Source: Mesorhizobium_B sp963522145
Lineage (GTDB): Bacteria; Pseudomonadota; Alphaproteobacteria; Rhizobiales; Rhizobiaceae
Assembly: GCA_963522145.1 (NCBI GenBank)
Contig: CAUQXI010000015.1
Span: 20,696 to 84,695, forward strand
Reading direction: 5' to 3'
Length of the DNA: 64,000 nt
The notes below the pieces were generated by a model that had not been told where the DNA came from, searched no databases, and saw only the letters and a list, made by a program, of their open reading frames with translations. A program made the translations under genes and the position numbers. Below are positions 60,619-64,000 of this stretch, piece after piece; positions within the stretch are counted from its first letter, which is position 1; each line of letters opens with the position of its first letter.

Positions 60619-60915
60619 TCAGCCCCTCTTTGTCATGACGACGATCGAAACCTCGCCCTCCATCGCGCCCTGATACGCCGATAGATGCGGCTCCTCGTCC
60701 GGCTCTCCGTCCAGCTGACCGATCTGATCCAGCTCCGCTTCCGCGAAGCCTCGTTCCTTCAGCGCGTCCAGGGTGCGCCGGACGGCGCTGTCGTCGTCAG
60801 GGGCGAGCAGGAGGACGTGGATCTCGACGGCTTCCGCATTGGTGTCGCGCTTGGCGCGCCCCGTAATCAAGGTGACAGGAGGAGAATCGTTGTCGTTCAC
60901 GGGCTCGTTCAACAT
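60619..60915 (-). CDS. Uncharacterised small acidic protein
   Basis: A 98-residue cytoplasmic protein with a disordered N-terminus (MLNEPVNDNDSPP), then an alternating beta/alpha stretch (VEIHVLLLAPDDDSAVRRTLDALKERGFAEAELDQIGQL) resembling a ferredoxin-like fold, and GEVSIVVMTKRG at the end. No named domain recognised; relatives probably exist in Rhizobiales. It is 86 bases upstream of pyrB in the same direction and divergent from rpsL. Confidence 0.65.
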   Translation of the reverse strand: MLNEPVNDNDSPPVTLITGRAKRDTNAEAVEIHVLLLAPDDDSAVRRTLDALKERGFAEAELDQIGQLDGEPDEEPHLSAYQGAMEGEVSIVVMTKRG

Positions 60916-61314
60916 GGGCGTTCAACCTCTGTCAGCGTGTTGCATCTATGGCCAAGCATCCACCGAAACGCCAGCGAGTGCATTGCGGCGCCAGCTTCGC
61001 GCCCAGCGATGGAAACGCAGCCCGTTTCAACACCTCTGAGGGTTGACGAACCGCTCGACAGGCCGTATGTGCCGCCTTGTCTGAGCCGATGTGAGGCTCT
61101 TTCGTCGGGAACGACTCGTTCCTGAGGCAGCCTCAGACACGGTTCGTTCTGCGAATGTGAAGTCATTTCTGGCGTGCATGAGGCGGTTGACCGCTTCCTC
61201 TGCCATTTGTCCGGGCGAGACCGCTTTCAGTGGTTTTAGGGCCCGGATCGTCGTTTGTCGCATCTGCCGGGCGTTCCGCGGGTGCGACATGGAAATAAGA
61301 ACAAGGAAGGTTGA
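60916..61314 (+). other. 399-base leader region of the str operon
   Basis: No gene of convincing quality was found here. It contains a small hairpin (CTGAGG/CCTCAG, about 61122-61137) and ends in AAGGAAGG, the rpsL ribosome binding site. I could not pick a certain promoter; the long leader might hold regulation of ribosomal protein synthesis. No remnant of rpoC was recognised. Confidence 0.5.
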
Positions 61315-61686
61315 ATGCCTACCGTCAATCAGCTGATCCGCAAGCCGCGCATTGCGCCGGTGAAGCGCAACAAGGTGCCGGCCATGCAGCAGAACCCGCA
61401 GAAGCGGGGCGTCTGCACGCGCGTTTATACGACTACGCCAAAGAAGCCGAATTCGGCTCTGCGCAAGGTCGCCAAGATTCGCCTGACCAACGGCTTCGAA
61501 GTGATCGGCTATATTCCCGGCGAGGGGCACAACCTTCAGGAACACTCGGTGGTGATGATCCGCGGCGGCCGCGTGAAGGATCTTCCGGGTGTCCGCTACC
61601 ACATCATTCGCGGCGTGCTCGACACGCAGGGCGTAAAGAACCGCAAGCAGCGCCGCTCGAAGTACGGCGCCAAGCGTCCGAAGTAA
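61315..61686 (+). CDS. rpsL: 30S ribosomal protein S12
   Basis: Decoding-centre protein. The 123-residue chain starts MPTVNQLIRKPR and has TPKKPNSALRKVAKI with the Lys equivalent to K43 and RVKDLPGVRYH with the Lys equivalent to K88 and the methylthiolated Asp site; the streptomycin-critical lysines are wild type. AAGGAAGG precedes the ATG. First gene of the str operon, followed by rpsG 30 bases later. Confidence 0.99.
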   Translation: MPTVNQLIRKPRIAPVKRNKVPAMQQNPQKRGVCTRVYTTTPKKPNSALRKVAKIRLTNGFEVIGYIPGEGHNLQEHSVVMIRGGRVKDLPGVRYHIIRGVLDTQGVKNRKQRRSKYGAKRPK

Positions 61687-61716
61687 GTTCCGGATCAAAG
61701 CTGAGAGACGAGAAAT

Positions 61717-62187
61717 ATGTCCCGACGCCACAGTGCAGACAAGCGCGAGATCAATCCGGACCCGAAGTTCGGCGACCTCGTCGTGACCAAGTTCATGAAT
61801 GCCGTGATGTATGACGGCAAGAAGTCGATCGCCGAGACGATCGTTTACGGCGCGCTCGACCAGGTTCAGTCCCGCACCAAGCAGGAGCCGGTCGCCGTGT
61901 TTCACCAGGCGCTCGACAATGTCGCTCCGCATGTCGAGGTGCGCTCCCGCCGCGTGGGCGGCGCGACCTATCAGGTTCCCGTCGACGTTCGTCCCGAGCG
62001 CCGCCAGGCCCTCGCGATCCGCTGGCTGATCACCGCTGCGCGCAATCGCAACGAGTCGACGATGGTGGACCGCCTTTCCGGCGAGCTGATGGATGCTGCC
62101 AACAATCGCGGCACTGCGGTCAAGAAGCGTGAAGACACGCACAAGATGGCAGAGGCCAACCGCGCCTTCGCCCATTACCGCTGGTAA
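61717..62187 (+). CDS. rpsG: 30S ribosomal protein S7
   Basis: Primary 16S rRNA binder of the small-subunit head. The 156-residue chain has KREINPDPKFGDLVVTKFMNAVM, VEVRSRRVGGATYQVPVDVRPERR and the C-terminal EANRAFAHYRW. Standard length; fusA starts 27 bases after its stop. Confidence 0.99.
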   Translation: MSRRHSADKREINPDPKFGDLVVTKFMNAVMYDGKKSIAETIVYGALDQVQSRTKQEPVAVFHQALDNVAPHVEVRSRRVGGATYQVPVDVRPERRQALAIRWLITAARNRNESTMVDRLSGELMDAANNRGTAVKKREDTHKMAEANRAFAHYRW

Positions 62188-62214
62188 GCGCGAAGAGAGA
62201 CGAGAGGCACCATC

Positions 62215-64000
<1,786 letters not shown>

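Overview
The window is 64 kb of high-GC, tightly packed chromosomal DNA from an alphaproteobacterium, most likely a member of the Hyphomicrobiales (Rhizobiales) close to the Phyllobacteriaceae/Mesorhizobium group. This rests on recognised gene content and order: a single fused secDF next to yajC, trmFO, a DUF1127 gene with anti-Shine-Dalgarno hairpins, the set pyrB-pyrC'-plsY-dprA-topA-rnr, divK, a zinc-ribbon dinB and class I phaC. No insertion sequence, prophage, CRISPR array or transfer signature was seen. Nearly everything is core genome.

Layout. 1-6.3 kb: envelope and secretion block (LysM/M23 protein, DUF815 ATPase, yajC, secDF, then homologues of the mitochondrial complex I assembly factors NDUFAF3 and NDUFAF6). 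6.3-9.9 kb: trmFO, the DUF1127 gene with a three-hairpin cuckoo-type sRNA region, and a membrane pair (DUF2157, GDYXXLXY). 10-19 kb: tRNA-Leu(UAG), tig, radC, map, two exported proteins, tRNA-Glu(UUC), an M15-like lipoprotein and phaC. 19-28 kb: an alaC/dapL-like aminotransferase, hom, recJ, then hisI/folE divergent from an Fe-S scaffold-like gene, yidD and thrS. 28-34 kb: acyltransferase, a secreted repeat protein, nitroreductase, DUF2336, parE. 34-40.5 kb: the glycine cleavage operon gcvT-H-P under a tandem glycine riboswitch, then a molybdopterin oxidoreductase with its cytochrome b.

40.5-50 kb: DUF1345, yaiI, glutathione-dependent formaldehyde dehydrogenase, a 42-nt near-perfect palindrome, dnaE, dinB, a HAD-like gene, DUF3572, divK, rpmG. 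50-60.5 kb: a long minus-strand run (NUDIX, DUF983, rnr, topA; dprA, plsY, pyrC', pyrB), most genes joined by 4-bp overlaps. 60.6-64 kb: a small conserved-looking gene, then rpsL-rpsG-fusA (fusA cut by the window end).

The most interesting items are the three tandem CCUCCUCCC-loop hairpins just 3' of the DUF1127 gene; the palindrome between divergent frmA and dnaE; the Sec/complex-I-assembly neighbourhood; and family members that have lost expected catalytic or ligand residues (dihydroorotase, Fe-S scaffold, M23 protein, phytoene-synthase-like protein). Some expected neighbours are absent: pleD beside divK, glpX between hom and recJ, and rpoBC upstream of rpsL.
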